Origin: a virus
Strand: one strand, 5' to 3'
DNA: 20,343 bases
IMG/VR virus record: IMGVR_UViG_3300021425_000242
Location: 1-20,343 of that record
Shown: one piece after another, positions 19,287-20,343 of the stretch
Numbering within the stretch: the first letter of the stretch is position 1
Layout: each line of letters opens with the position of its first letter
Made by a program: the position numbers and the translations under genes
Notes under the pieces: generated by a model
What the model was told of the DNA's origin: nothing
The model's database searches: none
Seen by the model: only the letters and a program-made list of their open reading frames with translations

Positions 19287-20343
19287 TTAAGTTAAAGGTG
19301 CGTTCCATTTTCTTACAAGATATTTCATATTGCAAGGTTGATTTACACTACTTACTGCTGTGAGTGTTAATACACTACTTGACACATTTGCTGTGAACTG
19401 AACATTTCCTGTTACGCCGACTGCTTTATCTGTACCATAGTCTTGAATAATTACATCTGCAGGATTACCAGAACCGTAATCATAACTTGATAATTGTAGT
19501 ATTCCAACTTTTCTATATAAATCTGAGCCACTTCTAAAATCTAAACTGTAATCTATTACAAATGTATCATATGTAGTCATGTCAAATGTTTTAATATTTG
19601 TATTGGCTTCTTTAGGTATACTTGCTGTTTCAGTAGTATCATAACCTACATCAGGTAAACCACTTGCGGCCCCTTCGGCAGTTTGTAATTGAATATTATT
19701 TTTAACATTAGTAAGTCCACGTGAGTTTACACTTAAACTTCCTAATCCTCCATCTCCTGGAGTGTTATAAGTACTATATTCAAAATATAATTTGTTTACT
19801 AATGTACTAAAATTTCTGGCTTCTTCATTACTGTTAAAAGTAATCTCTGTACCTTCAGTATTTGTATTTAAACTATAATCCCCAATACTTGCCTTAACTG
19901 TTGTATTACTTGTATACTCTTGATTAGTGTTAATCGATTCAAATAAGTTTAATGTAGGATTAATCATAACATCATGTAAAAATACTTCTAATTTTGCTTT
20001 AATAGTATCGTCTTTTGTATACGACTTAGCAGTTAATTGTAATTTTGACAATGTTCCATTTGCTTCATCTTCATGTAATGTGAAGTCTAAAGGTGTACTG
20101 CTTTGAGCAGATTTATGGGTAAAATATACCTTGGTTGAATCTTCTGCTACGCCTGTTTCGGAACTATACTTTGGCAATAATTGTAAACTATGCCAACAAG
20201 GAGTAATTGTAGTACCTGTTGTGATATTTCCAGTGTTGTTTACTATTCCACTTGCTGTAGATAATGCTGTTGTGACACCACTACCAGTTGGTACGCCTGA
20301 TAAATCAAACTGTAAAATTCTTGTATGGTCTAAATTACCACTT
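19287..20343 (-). CDS. C-terminal part of a probable virion structural or fibre protein (partial)
   Basis: The frame is open from the right edge to TAA 19287-19289; 352 residues are inside the window and the start lies outside it. The TTG at 20177 is only an internal codon, because the coding pattern continues upstream with the same Ser/Thr/Gly-rich style (for example FDLSGVPTGSGVTTALSTAS). The protein is rich in Thr, Ser, Asn and beta-forming residues, with no enzyme motif or signal peptide. The end (MKYLVRKWNAP) recalls the last strands of fibre proteins in T4-like marine phages, where MKY-V-R-W endings are common. It is probably part of a tail fibre, neck or other surface structure involved in host contact. 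The function is suggested by composition and by this ending only. Confidence 0.65.
   Translation of the reverse strand, partial: SGNLDHTRILQFDLSGVPTGSGVTTALSTASGIVNNTGNITTGTTITPCWHSLQLLPKYSSETGVAEDSTKVYFTHKSAQSSTPLDFTLHEDEANGTLSKLQLTAKSYTKDDTIKAKLEVFLHDVMINPTLNLFESINTNQEYTSNTTVKASIGDYSLNTNTEGTEITFNSNEEARNFSTLVNKLYFEYSTYNTPGDGGLGSLSVNSRGLTNVKNNIQLQTAEGAASGLPDVGYDTTETASIPKEANTNIKTFDMTTYDTFVIDYSLDFRSGSDLYRKVGILQLSSYDYGSGNPADVIIQDYGTDKAVGVTGNVQFTANVSSSVLTLTAVSSVNQPCNMKYLVRKWNAPLT

Noticed and set aside
19287-20177. Start of the right-end gene at TTG 20177
   Set aside because: The frame continues without stop to the window edge with the same residue composition, so the TTG is internal and the gene is partial.
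1-20343. CRISPR array, insertion sequence, integrase or attachment site
   Set aside because: No spaced direct repeats, transposase or recombinase motifs were seen; tRNA genes are complete and show no duplicated 3' ends nearby.

Overview
The window looks like part of the genome of a T4-like marine tailed phage (contractile-tail type, of the kind that infects marine cyanobacteria or SAR11-type alphaproteobacteria). It carries class Ia ribonucleotide reductase genes (nrdA, nrdB), a DexA-like DEDDh exonuclease, a PAAR spike-tip protein, an Sm-like protein of a type earlier linked to cyanophages, two tRNAs with encoded CCA, close gene packing with ATGA/TAATG junctions, T4-type late promoter motifs (TATAAATA or GATAAATA) and AT-rich DNA. 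The host is not certain. A 7Fe FdxA-type ferredoxin and the low GC content lean towards an alphaproteobacterial host, but this is inference.

Layout. 1-156: two tiny plus-strand reading frames meeting the convergent exonuclease gene. 146-3694 (minus): exonuclease, two GT-A type glycosyltransferases and a two-domain protein whose N-terminal half is a phytanoyl-CoA-dioxygenase-like fold with an altered metal site. 3712-4141: tRNA-Ala, a small Lys/Ala-rich helical-repeat protein and tRNA-Thr behind a sigma70-like promoter and a terminator. 4181-8465 (minus): acidic and unknown proteins, a class 3 lipase paired with a small membrane protein, and two further 2OG-Fe(II) oxygenases. 8498-9935 (minus): a 7Fe ferredoxin inside a string of very small genes, many with one transmembrane helix. 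10062-14775: an unusual island with an asparagine-synthase-like ATP pyrophosphatase (minus), a subtilisin-like protease and a radical-SAM-like protein without its cluster motif (both plus), and a canonical radical SAM protein (minus) coupled to PAAR. 14775-18771 (minus): PAAR, Sm-like protein, NrdB, NrdA. 18849-20343 (minus): an unknown protein and the C-terminal part of a probable virion or fibre protein running off the right edge.

Two transcription signals repeat across the window. Host-type promoters (TTGAC[A/T], 16-17 bp spacer, TATAAT-like) precede the exonuclease, the tRNA group, the ferredoxin and nrdA, which fits early or middle genes for DNA metabolism and takeover. GATAAATA/TATAAATA late motifs precede the lipase pair, the subtilase, several unknown proteins and the microgene string.

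The parts most worth following up are the island combining a protease, an ATP-dependent amide-forming-type enzyme and one intact plus one cluster-less radical SAM protein (a possible peptide or virion-protein modification module), the HxG metal site in the sugar-cluster oxygenase fusion, and the phage 7Fe ferredoxin with its surrounding microgenes.
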